From: Acidocella sp. KAb 2-4
Lineage (GTDB): Bacteria; Pseudomonadota; Alphaproteobacteria; Acetobacterales; Acetobacteraceae
Assembly: GCF_020567705.1 (NCBI RefSeq)
Contig: NZ_JAJDJU010000001.1
Span: 1-64,000 of the forward strand
DNA length: 64,000 nt
Direction of reading: 5' to 3'
Position numbers and translations under genes: made by a program. Below, piece by piece: positions 1-8,994 of the stretch (within the stretch, counting starts at the first letter, position 1; the number at the start of each line of letters is the position of its first letter). The notes under the pieces are model-generated. The model ran no database searches, was not told where the DNA came from, and saw nothing but the letters and a program-made list of their open reading frames with translations.

Positions 1-526
1 CGGGGGCGGGTGCGACGGGCGGCTCGGTCTTCACCACCGGCGGCAGGGCCAGCGGCGCCAGCTCAGCCGGCACGGGCTGCACCTGCGCCGCTAGATGCCG
101 GTTGCTCGTGGTCAGGTGATACCATAGCGCGTAACCGCCCAGCACGATCACCGCGCCCAGCAGCGCCAGCGCCCCGCGCGGCACGCCGCGGTCGGGCACC
201 GGGGCCAGCATCTTCAGGCTCACGTTCTGCACCTCGCCCAGCCCACCGGCCTCGCGGAAGCGGCGCAGGATCTCCTCGCCATCCAACCCCAAAATCTGCG
301 CGTAGGCGCGGACGAAGCCGATGCGGTAGGCCGGACCGGGCAGAGGGGCGAGATCGCCCCGCTCGATCGCGTCGAGATATTCCGGCCGGATGCGCAGCGC
401 CGCCGCCACATCGGGCAGCAGCCAGCCCAGTCGCTCGCGCACCTCGCGCAGGCCAGCACCCACGCGCGCCACGCCAGGGCTGGCGCCTTCGTCCATCACA
501 TCCGTCCCGGGCAGATCATCTTGCAT
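1..526 (-). CDS. RodZ-like helix-turn-helix membrane protein (3' end cut by window edge)
   Basis: The reverse strand encodes at least 175 residues and runs off the left edge. Residues about 20-90 form a Cro/HTH_25-type domain (GLREVRERLGWLLPDVA, then RPEYLDAIERGD and YRIGFVRAYAQILGL). A basic stretch and one hydrophobic segment (GALALLGAVIVLGGYAL) follow, then a Pro/Ala/Val-rich tail. This is the bitopic layout of RodZ and its alphaproteobacterial relatives, which link the cell-shape machinery to the membrane; the periplasmic domain lies outside the window. The start at 526 gives the longest protein, but an in-frame ATG at 496 preceded by GGGACGG is equally plausible. Family call is good; a specific role in rod shape is inference. 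Confidence 0.75.
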   Translation of the reverse strand, partial: MQDDLPGTDVMDEGASPGVARVGAGLREVRERLGWLLPDVAAALRIRPEYLDAIERGDLAPLPGPAYRIGFVRAYAQILGLDGEEILRRFREAGGLGEVQNVSLKMLAPVPDRGVPRGALALLGAVIVLGGYALWYHLTTSNRHLAAQVQPVPAELAPLALPPVVKTEPPVAPAP

Positions 527-560
527 GTCGTGCAGCTTCTATACCCGTCCGCGGCAAGTC

Positions 561-2828
561 TCAAATCGCCAGATTATGCTCGCGCGCCCACACGGCCAGC
601 GGCTCGCGGATGCTGCCCCCCGCCGCCCCGGCACGGCGCAATTCGCGCAGCACCGGGCGCAGCACGGTCAGGTCCGCCTCCACCAGCGCCGCCTTCACCG
701 GTAAAATGGCGTTGCCGGACATCGACAGGGTGGTGATGCCCAATGCCGCGAAGGCCAGCGCGTCCAGCGGCCGCCCGGCCGCCTCGCCGCAGACGGAGAG
801 CGGCACCCCCGCCTCCTGGCAATAGCTGACCAGCTTTTCCAGCATCTCCAGCACGGGGGCGGAGAGTGTGTCGTAGCGGTCGGCCAGCTCCGGCGTGCCG
901 CGATCGGCGGCGAACAGGAATTGCATGAGGTCGTTGGTGCCGACCGAGATGAAATCCGCCTCGGCCAGCAGGCCGGGGAGCTGGAACAGCAGCGACGGCA
1001 CTTCCAGCATGGTCCCGGCTTCCAGCCGCTCGGGCGCGGGGCGGATGCGCGCGGCCTCGGCTTCCAGCAAATCGCGCGCGGTGCGGAATTCCTCCACCGT
1101 CGCCACCATCGGGAACATAATGGAGAGCGGCCGCCCTTGCGCGCCGAGCAGCAGGGCGCGCAGCTGGCGGCGCAGAATGGCCGGGCGGTCCAGCGCCACG
1201 CGCAGCGAGCGCCAACCCATGGCGGGGTTTTCCTCCCCGGTTCCGGCCTCGCCGGGCAGCAGCTTGTCGGCGCCGAGGTCCAGCGTGCGGAACTGCACGG
1301 GCTTGCCGTTGGCGCGGTCCAGCACGCGGCCATATTCCGCCGCCTGGCCCGCCACATCCGGGATGCCGCCCGCCGCCAGCGCCGCGATCTCGGTGCGGTA
1401 GAGGCCGATGCCGTCGGCGCCGGTGCGCTCCAGCTGGTCCAGCTCCATCGCCAGGCCGACATTCAGCATGAGCGTGATCTCGGTGCCGTCCTTGGTCACC
1501 GCCGGGCGGTCGCGATACGCCGCCAGCGCCGCGGCGCGCACGGTGCGTGCCTCCAGCGCCCGGTCATAGACTTGCACCACCTCTGGCTCGGGGCGCAGGA
1601 TCAGCGTGCCGCCCTCGGCGTCGAGCAGCGCCGGGTCGCCCTCCTGCGCCGCCTCCACCGCGCCGCGATCCACCTGCAGCGCGGGCAGGCTCAGCGCGCG
1701 CGCCAGGATGGCAGCATGGCCGGAGGGGCTAGCTTCCTCGATCGCCACACCGGCGATGCCGCGCGCGTGCCAGTCCAGCAGATCAGCCGGGCCCATGCGC
1801 CGCACCAGCAGGATATAGCCATCCGCCCGCTCGGGCTTGGGAGCCATGCCGCCCAGCCCCACCATGATCCGCCCGATCATGTCCTCAATGTCCGCGAGGC
1901 GTTCGCGTAAATAAGGGTCGGCGATCTTGCGCATGCGCTCACGCAGGGTGCGGGCCACCTTGTCCACCGCGGTTTCGGCGGTCAGCCCGTCGCTGATCGC
2001 GTCGCGCACCTGGCCCAGCCAGCCCGAGGATTGCGCGACCATGCGATAGGCTTCCAGCACGTCGCGCGGGGCATTGCCGCCCGGCAACGAGCCGGCGATC
2101 AGCCCGTCAAGATTTTTGTTGGCCTCCTCCACCGCCTTTTCCAGGCGCGCGAGTTCGGCCTCGGGGTCGTCGGTGAGCAGCCGGGCGATGGGCGCGGCGG
2201 CGCCATAGGGCAGGATCTTGCCGCGCGCGATGCCGGTGGAGAGCACATGGCCGGGGTAGCGCCGGGGCAGGGTTTCGGAGAAGCCTTCCTCGCCGACATC
2301 GGTGGCACCGGCGCGGGCCAGGATCTCGGCCAGCAGCATAGCCACCGTGGCCAGGGCCTCAACCTCCAGCGGCGTGAAGGCCCGCGGTTCGCGTGACATC
2401 ACGCCGATCACCCCCAGCGTGCGCCCGGCGCGCTTCACCGGCACCGCGAGGGTCGAGGCCATGTTTTCCTCGCCCAATTCGGGGCGATAGGCGTAGCGGG
2501 GATGGTTCTGGGCGTCGGCGAGGTTCAGAATGTCGCCCGAGGAAGCGGCCATGCCGATAATGCCCTCGCCCACACGCAGCTTGGTGTGGCCGACGGCATT
2601 GATGTTCAGCCCGTGGGTGGCGGCAAGTTCCAGCACCTCGCCCGGGCGCGCGACGTAGATGACACTGGCATCGGCGCTCAGCCCCTCGGCCACCAGTTTG
2701 GCGAAATCGGCCAGGCTGGCGGTGCCGGAGGCCAAATGCTCCCGCAGCGCGGCAAACAGATGCCGCGTATCGCCGAGTTTCGGCTTGCGCTTGCGCCGCT
2801 TGGGCGTGATGTCAGCTTCTGGCGGCAC
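561..2828 (-). CDS. ptsP: Phosphoenolpyruvate-protein phosphotransferase PtsP (PTS-Ntr enzyme I)
   Basis: This 755-residue protein has an N-terminal GAF domain (about 20-170), the enzyme I N-terminal and swivelling domains (about 190-430) and the PEP-binding TIM barrel (about 450-735). The phospho-accepting histidine is in the segment PSGHAAILARAL (His371). PEP-site motifs GLYRTEIAAL, MFPMVATVEEF, SVGTNDLMQF and the cysteine in SVCGEAAG are present. The GAF domain separates it from sugar-PTS enzyme I (about 570 residues) and matches nitrogen-PTS EI-Ntr, which feeds phosphate to NPr and EIIA-Ntr. It overlaps the preceding nitronate monooxygenase gene by 17 bases, so translation is probably coupled. 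The lysC-ptsP neighbourhood is a familiar alphaproteobacterial arrangement. Confidence 0.95.
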   Translation of the reverse strand: MPPEADITPKRRKRKPKLGDTRHLFAALREHLASGTASLADFAKLVAEGLSADASVIYVARPGEVLELAATHGLNINAVGHTKLRVGEGIIGMAASSGDILNLADAQNHPRYAYRPELGEENMASTLAVPVKRAGRTLGVIGVMSREPRAFTPLEVEALATVAMLLAEILARAGATDVGEEGFSETLPRRYPGHVLSTGIARGKILPYGAAAPIARLLTDDPEAELARLEKAVEEANKNLDGLIAGSLPGGNAPRDVLEAYRMVAQSSGWLGQVRDAISDGLTAETAVDKVARTLRERMRKIADPYLRERLADIEDMIGRIMVGLGGMAPKPERADGYILLVRRMGPADLLDWHARGIAGVAIEEASPSGHAAILARALSLPALQVDRGAVEAAQEGDPALLDAEGGTLILRPEPEVVQVYDRALEARTVRAAALAAYRDRPAVTKDGTEITLMLNVGLAMELDQLERTGADGIGLYRTEIAALAAGGIPDVAGQAAEYGRVLDRANGKPVQFRTLDLGADKLLPGEAGTGEENPAMGWRSLRVALDRPAILRRQLRALLLGAQGRPLSIMFPMVATVEEFRTARDLLEAEAARIRPAPERLEAGTMLEVPSLLFQLPGLLAEADFISVGTNDLMQFLFAADRGTPELADRYDTLSAPVLEMLEKLVSYCQEAGVPLSVCGEAAGRPLDALAFAALGITTLSMSGNAILPVKAALVEADLTVLRPVLRELRRAGAAGGSIREPLAVWAREHNLAI

Positions 2829-3837
2829 GCGCGGCCAGGGCGGCGATGGCCTGGGCCTTCAACGCCGCCAGAATTTCCGCCACCGGCAGGATCTCGGTGA
2901 CCATGCCGACAGACTGCCCGGCCATCACCGAGCCGTTCTCGATATCGCCATCGATCACCGCGCGGCGTAGCGCGCCCGCCCAAAAATGCTCGATCTCCAG
3001 CTGGGCGGCGGTCTTGTCCAATTCGCCCGCCTGGAATTTCTGCACAACCTCGGCCTGATGGCGCATGAAGCGCTTGGTGCCCTCGTTCATCAGCCCGCGC
3101 ACGGGGATCACGGGAAACCGCTCATCGAGCTGCACGCTGGGCAGCGCGTCTCGCGCCGCGGCGCGGATGAACGCCTTCTTGAAGTTCTCGTGCGCGATGC
3201 TCTCCTTTGAGGCCGCGAATAGTGTACCGAGCTGCGCGCCCGCCGCGCCCATCTCCAGATAACCAAGGATTGCCTCGCCTCGCCCGAGCCCGCCGGCCAC
3301 GAACACCGGCACCTCGCGGATATGCGGCAGGATCTCCTGCGCCAGCACGGTCAGCGAGACCGGGCCGATATGCCCGCCCGCCTCGGAACCCTCGATCACC
3401 AGCGCATCGGCGCCCGACTTCACCAGCCGCTTAGCCAGCACCAGCGCCGGGGCAAAGCAGATCACCTTGGCACCGCCCTCCTTGGCGGCCTTGATGTTGG
3501 CGGCGGAGGGAATGCCGCCCGCGAACACCACATGGCTCACCTTCTGGCGCACGCAGACCGCGATCAGGTCGTCGAGCTGCGGGTGCATGGTGATCAGGTT
3601 GACGCCGAACGGCTTGCTGGTCAGCGCCTTGGTTGCGTCGATCTCCTTTTCCAGCAGCTCCGGCGGCATCGCCCCGCAGGCAAGCACGCCGAACCCGCCG
3701 GCATTGGAGATGGCGGAGACCAGATGCCGCTCGCTCACCCAGCTCATCGCGCCGCCCATGATGGCGTATTCGGTGCCCAGGAACTCCCGGCCCCGGCGGG
3801 TCAGCGCGTCGAACTCGGCGGCGGCGTCGCGGTTCAT
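2812..3837 (-). CDS. Nitronate monooxygenase / 2-nitropropane dioxygenase-family FMN enzyme
   Basis: The roughly 341-residue protein is a TIM-barrel flavoprotein of the NMO/FabK superfamily. Visible motifs are the N-terminal GGAMSWVSERHLVSAIS and NAGGFGVLACG segment, the Gly-rich phosphate-binding stretches VFAGGIPSAAN and GLGRGEAILGYLEMGAAGAQ, and the SEAGGHIGP histidine motif that holds the catalytic His in class I NMOs. The likely physiological reaction is detoxifying oxidation of alkyl nitronates, but some relatives are FabK-type enoyl-ACP reductases, so the substrate is inferred. The start sits next to the lysC stop. ATG 3837 follows it by one base, and ATG 3846 would overlap it; either indicates coupling. 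It overlaps ptsP by 17 bases and so sits inside an otherwise ordinary lysC-ptsP unit. Confidence 0.85.
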   Translation of the reverse strand: MNRDAAAEFDALTRRGREFLGTEYAIMGGAMSWVSERHLVSAISNAGGFGVLACGAMPPELLEKEIDATKALTSKPFGVNLITMHPQLDDLIAVCVRQKVSHVVFAGGIPSAANIKAAKEGGAKVICFAPALVLAKRLVKSGADALVIEGSEAGGHIGPVSLTVLAQEILPHIREVPVFVAGGLGRGEAILGYLEMGAAGAQLGTLFAASKESIAHENFKKAFIRAAARDALPSVQLDERFPVIPVRGLMNEGTKRFMRHQAEVVQKFQAGELDKTAAQLEIEHFWAGALRRAVIDGDIENGSVMAGQSVGMVTEILPVAEILAALKAQAIAALAARAARS

Positions 3838-3838
3838 C

Positions 3839-5053
3839 TCAAGCATCGAGCTTATAGGCCGTATGCAGGGCGCGCACCGCCAGCTCCGTGTACTCGGCCG
3901 CAACCAGCACGCTCACCTTGATCTCGGACGTGGTGATGACCTGGATGTTGATGCCGCGCTCGGCCAGGGTCTTGAACATGGTGCCCGCGACGCCAGCATG
4001 GCTGCGCATGCCCACGCCGACCACCGAGATCTTGGCCACGTTCTGGTCGGTCACCAGCTCGGAGAACCCGATCTCCTTCTGCGCCCCCTCCAGCACGGTC
4101 TTGGCGCGCAGGAAATCGGTCTTGCCGACGGTGAAGGTCACGTCCGTCGTGCCGTCGGCGGAGACGTTCTGCACGATCATGTCGACATTGATATGCGCGT
4201 CGGCCAGCGGCCCGAACACGGCGGCGGCGATGCCCGGGCGGTCTGGCACGCGGCGAACGGTGACTTTGGCTTCATCCCGCGAATAGGCGATGCCGGCGAC
4301 GATTTCCTGTTCCACGACTTCTTCCTCATCAACAACCATTGTGCCCGGCGTGTCGGCGAAGCTGGAGAGCACCTGCACCCGCACATGCTCCTTCATCGCC
4401 AGCTCCACCGAGCGGGTCTGCAGCACTTTCGCCCCCACGGAGGCGAGTTCAAGCATTTCCTCGTAGGTGATCTTCGACAGCTTACGCGCACCCGGCACGA
4501 TTCGCGGATCGGTTGTGTAAACCCCGTCCACATCGGTGTAGATGTCGCAGCGATCCGCCTTCAGCGCCGCGGCCAGGGCCACGGCCGAGGTGTCGGAGCC
4601 GCCGCGCCCGAGCGTGGTCACGCGGTTATCCGGGCCGATGCCCTGGAACCCGGCGACCACGGGCACCTGGCCCTGCTGCATGCGCGAGATCAGTTCCTCG
4701 CCCTCGATGCTCTCGATGCGCGCCTTGCCGTGCTGGCCGTCGGTCTCGATAGCGACCTGCCAGCCCTGCCAGGAGCGGGCATCCTGCCCCAGCTCCTGCA
4801 GCGCGATGGCGGTCAGCCCCGCTGTCACCTGCTCGCCAGTGGCCACCACGGCGTCGTATTCCCGCGCGTCGAACAGCGGGGAGAGCTGCTGGCAGTAGCC
4901 CACCAGCTGGTTCGTCACCCCCGCCATGGCGGAGACGACCACGGCCACCTCGTTGCCCTTGTCCACCTCGGCCTTCACCCGCTTGGCCACATTGCGGATA
5001 CGGTCGAGATCGGCCACCGAGGTGCCGCCAAATTTCATAACGATACGCGCCAT
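3839..5053 (-). CDS. lysC: Aspartate kinase
   Basis: The 404-residue enzyme phosphorylates L-aspartate, the first step toward lysine, threonine, methionine and diaminopimelate for peptidoglycan. The kinase domain begins MARIVMKFGGTSVAD and carries GRGGSDTSAVALAAAL and the aspartate-site segment YTDVDGVYTTDPRIVPGARKL. Two C-terminal ACT domains (about 265-400; RRVPDRPGIAAAVFGPLAD and VVGVGMRSHAGVAGTMF) imply feedback control by end-product amino acids. The start at 5053 is preferred over upstream starts because it gives the conserved MxxIVMKFGGTSV N-terminus and is preceded by AAGGG. It is divergent from ubiG across about 60 bases, which must hold both promoters. Confidence 0.95.
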   Translation of the reverse strand: MARIVMKFGGTSVADLDRIRNVAKRVKAEVDKGNEVAVVVSAMAGVTNQLVGYCQQLSPLFDAREYDAVVATGEQVTAGLTAIALQELGQDARSWQGWQVAIETDGQHGKARIESIEGEELISRMQQGQVPVVAGFQGIGPDNRVTTLGRGGSDTSAVALAAALKADRCDIYTDVDGVYTTDPRIVPGARKLSKITYEEMLELASVGAKVLQTRSVELAMKEHVRVQVLSSFADTPGTMVVDEEEVVEQEIVAGIAYSRDEAKVTVRRVPDRPGIAAAVFGPLADAHINVDMIVQNVSADGTTDVTFTVGKTDFLRAKTVLEGAQKEIGFSELVTDQNVAKISVVGVGMRSHAGVAGTMFKTLAERGINIQVITTSEIKVSVLVAAEYTELAVRALHTAYKLDA

Positions 5054-5114
5054 ACTATAACCCTTGTGGAAAACCGCCGGCGGCGTCACATAGCGGCGGA
5101 GAAAAGTTTCGGCA

Positions 5115-5822
5115 ATGCAGCACCCCTCAGTCATCCCCCAGGAAATCGCTCATTTCAATGCCCTCGCCGCCCGGTGGTGGGACGAATCGGGCCCGATGCG
5201 CCCGCTGCACATGATGAACGGCCCCCGCGCGGCCTGGGTGGTGCAGCGCGTGCGCGCCCTGGTGGGGCCGGGTGTGGAGATCCTGGATATTGGCTGCGGC
5301 GCCGGGCTGTTGGCCGAAGCCCTTGCGAAACAAGGCTTTGAGGTGCTGGGCGCCGATGCCGGGGCCGAGGTGATCGAGGCCGCGCGCAGCCACGCGCAGG
5401 GGCAGGGGCTCAACCTGCAATACCGCAACGCCACCGCCGAGGAACTGGTGGCCGAGGGCGTAAAATTCCCGGTCGTGACGGCGCTGGAGATCCTCGAGCA
5501 CGTGGCTGATCCGGTGGCGTTCCTGCGCACCCTGGCCGATCTGCTGGAGCCGGGCGGGGTGCTGTTCCTCTCCACCCTTAATCGCACGCCGCAATCCTTT
5601 CTCACCGCCAAGCTGGGGGCGGAGTACATTCTGCGCCTGCTGCCCAAGGGCACGCATGACTGGAAGAAATTCATCACCCCGGCCGAACTCGGGCGCTATT
5701 GCCGCGAGGCCGGGCTGCGCCTGGCCGACACGGCGGGGCTGTCTTTCTCGCCCCGCCGCCGCGGTTTTGTTCTCAGCCACGATCTGTCGGTGAATTACCT
5801 GGCGATGGCGGTGGCGGATTGA
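5115..5822 (+). CDS. ubiG: Ubiquinone biosynthesis O-methyltransferase UbiG
   Basis: The 235-residue class I SAM-dependent methyltransferase carries motif I (EILDIGCGAGLLAEALAK), the acidic SAM-ribose position (VLGADAGAEVIEAA) and the post-motif stretch ALEILEHVADPVAFL typical of UbiG. The N-terminal HFNALAARWWDESGPMRPLH is a UbiG signature. The enzyme carries out both O-methylations of the quinone ring at the membrane face, so the organism uses ubiquinone. Its divergent position next to lysC is common in Alphaproteobacteria. No overlap with the next gene; 128 bases follow. Confidence 0.95.
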   Translation: MQHPSVIPQEIAHFNALAARWWDESGPMRPLHMMNGPRAAWVVQRVRALVGPGVEILDIGCGAGLLAEALAKQGFEVLGADAGAEVIEAARSHAQGQGLNLQYRNATAEELVAEGVKFPVVTALEILEHVADPVAFLRTLADLLEPGGVLFLSTLNRTPQSFLTAKLGAEYILRLLPKGTHDWKKFITPAELGRYCREAGLRLADTAGLSFSPRRRGFVLSHDLSVNYLAMAVAD

Positions 5823-5856
5823 ACCGTCCCCGGCGGGGGGATCAGTCATGTCGGTT

Positions 5857-5928
5857 GACATTATTTTCCCTTGCGCCATGCTCCGGGCAGGATTTGCGAC
5901 TACTGATTTCGGTCTCGACAATAATGTC
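5857..5928. repeat. 9-bp perfect inverted repeat in the ubiG-M20 intergenic region
   Basis: GACATTATT at 5857-5865 is mirrored exactly by AATAATGTC at 5920-5928, with 54 bases between. The left arm overlaps a consensus -35 hexamer (TTGACA, 5855-5860). The stretch is less GC-rich than its surroundings. It could be a paired operator, a long-range RNA stem in the leader of the amidohydrolase gene, or chance; no T-run follows the right arm, so a simple terminator is unlikely. Confidence 0.35.
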
Positions 5929-5950
5929 CGCCGCTACCTAAGATTGCTTT

Positions 5951-7081
5951 ATGCCCGATGATCTCGCTCCGCTGATGCGCTCCTGGCGCCAGCATCTGCA
6001 TGCTCACCCGGAATTGTCGCTCCGCGAGTCAGCCACAGCCGCCTATGTCTGCGCCGCGCTCACGGCGCTGGGCGTGCCGCACATTGCGGGGGTTGGCGGG
6101 CATGGCGTGGTCGGCGTGCTCTCCCGCCCGGGCGCCGGCGCCGTGGGGCTGCGGGCGGATATGGACGCCCTGCCGATCCATGAGACCACCGAACTACCCT
6201 ATGCCTCGCGCCATGCCGGGGTGATGCATGCCTGCGGGCATGACGGGCACACCGCCTCGCTGCTCGGCGCGGCGGCCCTGCTGCGCGACGATCCGGCCTG
6301 GTCCGGCACCATCTATCTGGTGTTCCAGCCTGCCGAGGAGGGCTTCGGCGGCGCCGAGGCGATGCTGGCCGATGGGCTGCTGGCGCGGTTCCCGATGCAG
6401 CGCATCTTCGGCTACCACAACTGGCCCGGTCTGGAGGCGGGGAGCGTGATGCTGCACGAGGGGCCGGTCATGGCCGGGGCGGCGAATTTCTCCATCACCC
6501 TGCATGGCCGCGCCGGGCACGCCGCGATGCCGCATGAATGCGCCGACCCGGTGCAGGGCCTCGCGCACCTGATCCTCGCGCTCAACAGCATCACCGCCCG
6601 CAATAAAGACCCGCAGGAGGCCGGGGTGATTTCCACCTGCACGCTGGCGGCGGGCGAGGCGCGCAACCAGATCCCGAGCGCCGCCACCCTCGGCGGCACC
6701 ATCCGCGCGCTCACTCCGGCGACCATGGCGCTGCTCAAATCGCGGCTCACCGAAATCGCCCGCCACACCGCGCGCGCGCATGACCTCACCGCGGATGTGG
6801 ACATCTTCAGCAGCCTCGCCCCCACCATCAACAGCGCGGCGGAGACGGCCCTGGCGGCGCAGGCGGCGCGGGAGGCGGGGCTGCGGGTGGCGCTGGCCCA
6901 GCGCGGCTCCATGGCGGCGGAGGATTTCGGGCGCTTCCTGGAGGTTTTGCCCGGCGCCTATGCCTGGATCGGCAACGGCCCGAGCGCCCCGCTGCACAAC
7001 CCGGCCTATGATTTCAACGACGCCATCCTGCCCGTGGCGGCGCGCTATCTGGCCGCCGTGGCCAAGGTGGCGCTGATATGA
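5951..7081 (+). CDS. M20D-family metallopeptidase / amidohydrolase
   Basis: The 376-residue protein matches the hippurate hydrolase / N-acyl amino acid amidohydrolase (M20D) family. It shows the N-terminal RQHLHAHPELSLRES signature, GLRADMDALPI, the dinuclear metal-site segments HACGHDGHTA and FQPAEEGFGGAEAM, the dimerisation/lid segment GRAGHAAMPHECADPV, the SMAAEDFGRF motif and the C-terminal ligand region LHNPAYDFND. No signal peptide is seen, so it is likely cytoplasmic. The acyl-amino-acid substrate is not predictable from the sequence. Its TGA overlaps the ATG of the next gene, giving translational coupling with an FkbM-like protein. Confidence 0.88.
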   Translation: MPDDLAPLMRSWRQHLHAHPELSLRESATAAYVCAALTALGVPHIAGVGGHGVVGVLSRPGAGAVGLRADMDALPIHETTELPYASRHAGVMHACGHDGHTASLLGAAALLRDDPAWSGTIYLVFQPAEEGFGGAEAMLADGLLARFPMQRIFGYHNWPGLEAGSVMLHEGPVMAGAANFSITLHGRAGHAAMPHECADPVQGLAHLILALNSITARNKDPQEAGVISTCTLAAGEARNQIPSAATLGGTIRALTPATMALLKSRLTEIARHTARAHDLTADVDIFSSLAPTINSAAETALAAQAAREAGLRVALAQRGSMAAEDFGRFLEVLPGAYAWIGNGPSAPLHNPAYDFNDAILPVAARYLAAVAKVALI

Positions 7082-8253
7082 CGTGCGGCCCCGCCTGGCT
7101 GGCCGAATTGCCCGATTCGCCGGGGGAGCGTTTTGCCGCCGCCACCGCGGGGCGCTGCGGCTTGGTGGTGGTGCCCGTGACGCCGCGCCCGTTTCCGCTC
7201 TGGCTGCGTGCGGGCACCGCCGACGCGGAAGCGGCCACCGCCTCATTCGACCCCGAGCTGAACGGGCTGAAATTCGTGCATGAACCCCGCCGCATCCTCG
7301 AAATCGGGGCTGGCGCGGGCTTTCGCAGCGTGGCGCTGGCCCATGCCTATCCGGGTGCCGAAATCCTGGCCACCGAGCCCGATGCAGCGTTCCAGCGCGT
7401 GGCGCTGCTCAATACCTCGCCTTACGGCAACATCACGGTGCTCAACACGGTGATCGGCGCTGAGAACGCCCGCTACGATTTTTTCGGCCGCGAGGGCGAA
7501 GCTGGGCAGCCCGCGCTGGTGCGCCACGAAGCTGGGCAGCTCAAGGCGACCACGCTGGCGCAGCTGCTCAGCTATTGGCGCTGGCGTGATGTGGACACGA
7601 TCATCTTGAGCCCTGACATCGCCGCCTTGAGCGTTTTGGCGGAGCCTTTGCCGCCCCGTCTGCGCTTGCTGGCGGTGGAAACGCGCGGCGCCATGCTGCC
7701 CGCCGAACATATGGCGCATTTGCCCATGGCGGAGTTCCTTTGTGCGGTCTCAGGCGATTACACGCTCTTCTATCGCCGCGCCTTGCAGAAGGCGGTGCCC
7801 GAATTGCCGCGGCCGAGGCCCGTGTTCCTGCCTGATGGCACGCTTCAGCACCTCACGCTCATAAATGTCAGCGATGATCCGCCGGGGTTCTTCCCCCTGG
7901 GGCGCGAGGGGTTCCGCCTGCACCCCAACCCTGGCGGGGCGCCTGCCGCGCGGGTGGTGCTGAGCCTGCATCACCAGCGAAGCCATCTCGATTTCGCGGA
8001 ATTACAGGTGTCGATGCGGGTGGCGCGCCCCGATTCCGCGGCGGTGCGCTTCAAGGTCGAGGTGCGCGGCGAGGGCGGCACGGTGCTATCCTCGGGGGTC
8101 GAGGTGGTACCCGGCGGCAAGGCGCGTGGCATGGTGCTGCAACTGCCCGAGCTGGAGGGCGCGTGCCAGGTCACGTTCTCCACCGAGATGGCCGAGAGAG
8201 GCGCTTCCAACTTGGGCGCCTGGGCCGAGTTTGTGTCGGCAACCCTCGTATAG
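7078..8253 (+). CDS. FkbM-like methyltransferase-fold protein with C-terminal beta-rich domain
   Basis: I do not recognise this 391-residue protein as a named family member. Residues about 65-250 resemble a Rossmann-fold FkbM-type methyltransferase: motif I is RILEIGAGAGFRSVALAHAYPG, followed by ILATEPDAAFQRV and the FkbM-like DVDTIILSPDIA. Residues about 260-391 look all-beta (alternating hydrophobic strands such as RVVLSLHHQRSHLDFAELQVSMRV) and may be a sugar- or ligand-binding sandwich. It overlaps the amidohydrolase stop (ATGA) and ends three bases before recO. A 14-base direct repeat (7497-7510 and 7527-7540) encodes two EAGQ motifs. Function unknown; O-methylation of a glycan is only a family-level guess. 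Confidence 0.65.
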   Translation: MTCGPAWLAELPDSPGERFAAATAGRCGLVVVPVTPRPFPLWLRAGTADAEAATASFDPELNGLKFVHEPRRILEIGAGAGFRSVALAHAYPGAEILATEPDAAFQRVALLNTSPYGNITVLNTVIGAENARYDFFGREGEAGQPALVRHEAGQLKATTLAQLLSYWRWRDVDTIILSPDIAALSVLAEPLPPRLRLLAVETRGAMLPAEHMAHLPMAEFLCAVSGDYTLFYRRALQKAVPELPRPRPVFLPDGTLQHLTLINVSDDPPGFFPLGREGFRLHPNPGGAPAARVVLSLHHQRSHLDFAELQVSMRVARPDSAAVRFKVEVRGEGGTVLSSGVEVVPGGKARGMVLQLPELEGACQVTFSTEMAERGASNLGAWAEFVSATLV

Positions 8254-8256
8254 GCG

Positions 8257-8994
8257 ATGGAGTGGGAGCAGCCCGGCATCGTGCTGGACACGCACTTGCA
8301 TGGCGAGGGTGATCTGGTCGTCACCCTGCTCACCCCGCGCGGGCTCTGGAAAGGGCTGGCCAAGGGCGGCGCCTCGCGCAAACAGGCGGCGCTCTGGCAG
8401 CGCGGCAATATCCTGGCGGCGCGCTGGATAGCCCGCACCGCCGACCAGCTCGGCGCCATCACCGGCGAGCTGGTGCGCCCGGCGGCGGCGCTGGCCATGG
8501 CCGCGCCGGAGACGCTGGAGATCTTGAACGCCGCCTGCGCCCTGGCCGCCGGGGCGCTGCCCGAGCGTGAGGAAGCGCCGGAGAGTTTCGCCGGGCTGCT
8601 GCGCCTGCTCGCGGGCATCGACATTCCGGGTTTCGCCCTGCCCGAGCTCTGCCGCTGGGAGGTGGCGCTGCTGCGCGAACTCGGCTTCGGGCTGGATTTC
8701 TCGTCCTCCGCCGGGGGCAATGACCGCCTCGCCTATGTCTCCCCGCGCACCGGCCGCGCCGTTACCCTCTCCGAGGCCGGGGAATGGGTGGACCGGCTGC
8801 TGCCTTTGCCCGCGTTCCTCATCGAGGACGTTCCCGCCCGCCCGGAGGATTGCGTGGCCGCCCTGCGCCTGACCGGGCATTTCCTGGCGCGGGATGTGTT
8901 CGGGGCGCGGCATAAGCCTCTTCCACCGGCGCGGGCCGGTCTTTATGAGCGTCTTTCCCGAAGCCTGGAGGAGAAGCAGACCCATGCCGGATGA
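8257..8994 (+). CDS. recO: DNA repair protein RecO
   Basis: The 245-residue protein has the N-terminal OB-fold of RecO ([20 protein letters not shown], then [14 protein letters not shown]) and the helical C-terminal part with the alphaproteobacterial RecO segment [12 protein letters not shown]. RecO loads RecA onto SSB-coated single-stranded DNA with RecR in gap repair. The CxxC zinc pairs of Gram-positive RecO are absent, as is usual in proteobacteria. It starts right after the FkbM-like gene and its last 11 bases overlap the parC start, so the genes are probably co-transcribed; a recO-parC junction is common in this order. Confidence 0.9.
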   Translation: MEWEQPGIVLDTHLHGEGDLVVTLLTPRGLWKGLAKGGASRKQAALWQRGNILAARWIARTADQLGAITGELVRPAAALAMAAPETLEILNAACALAAGALPEREEAPESFAGLLRLLAGIDIPGFALPELCRWEVALLRELGFGLDFSSSAGGNDRLAYVSPRTGRAVTLSEAGEWVDRLLPLPAFLIEDVPARPEDCVAALRLTGHFLARDVFGARHKPLPPARAGLYERLSRSLEEKQTHAG

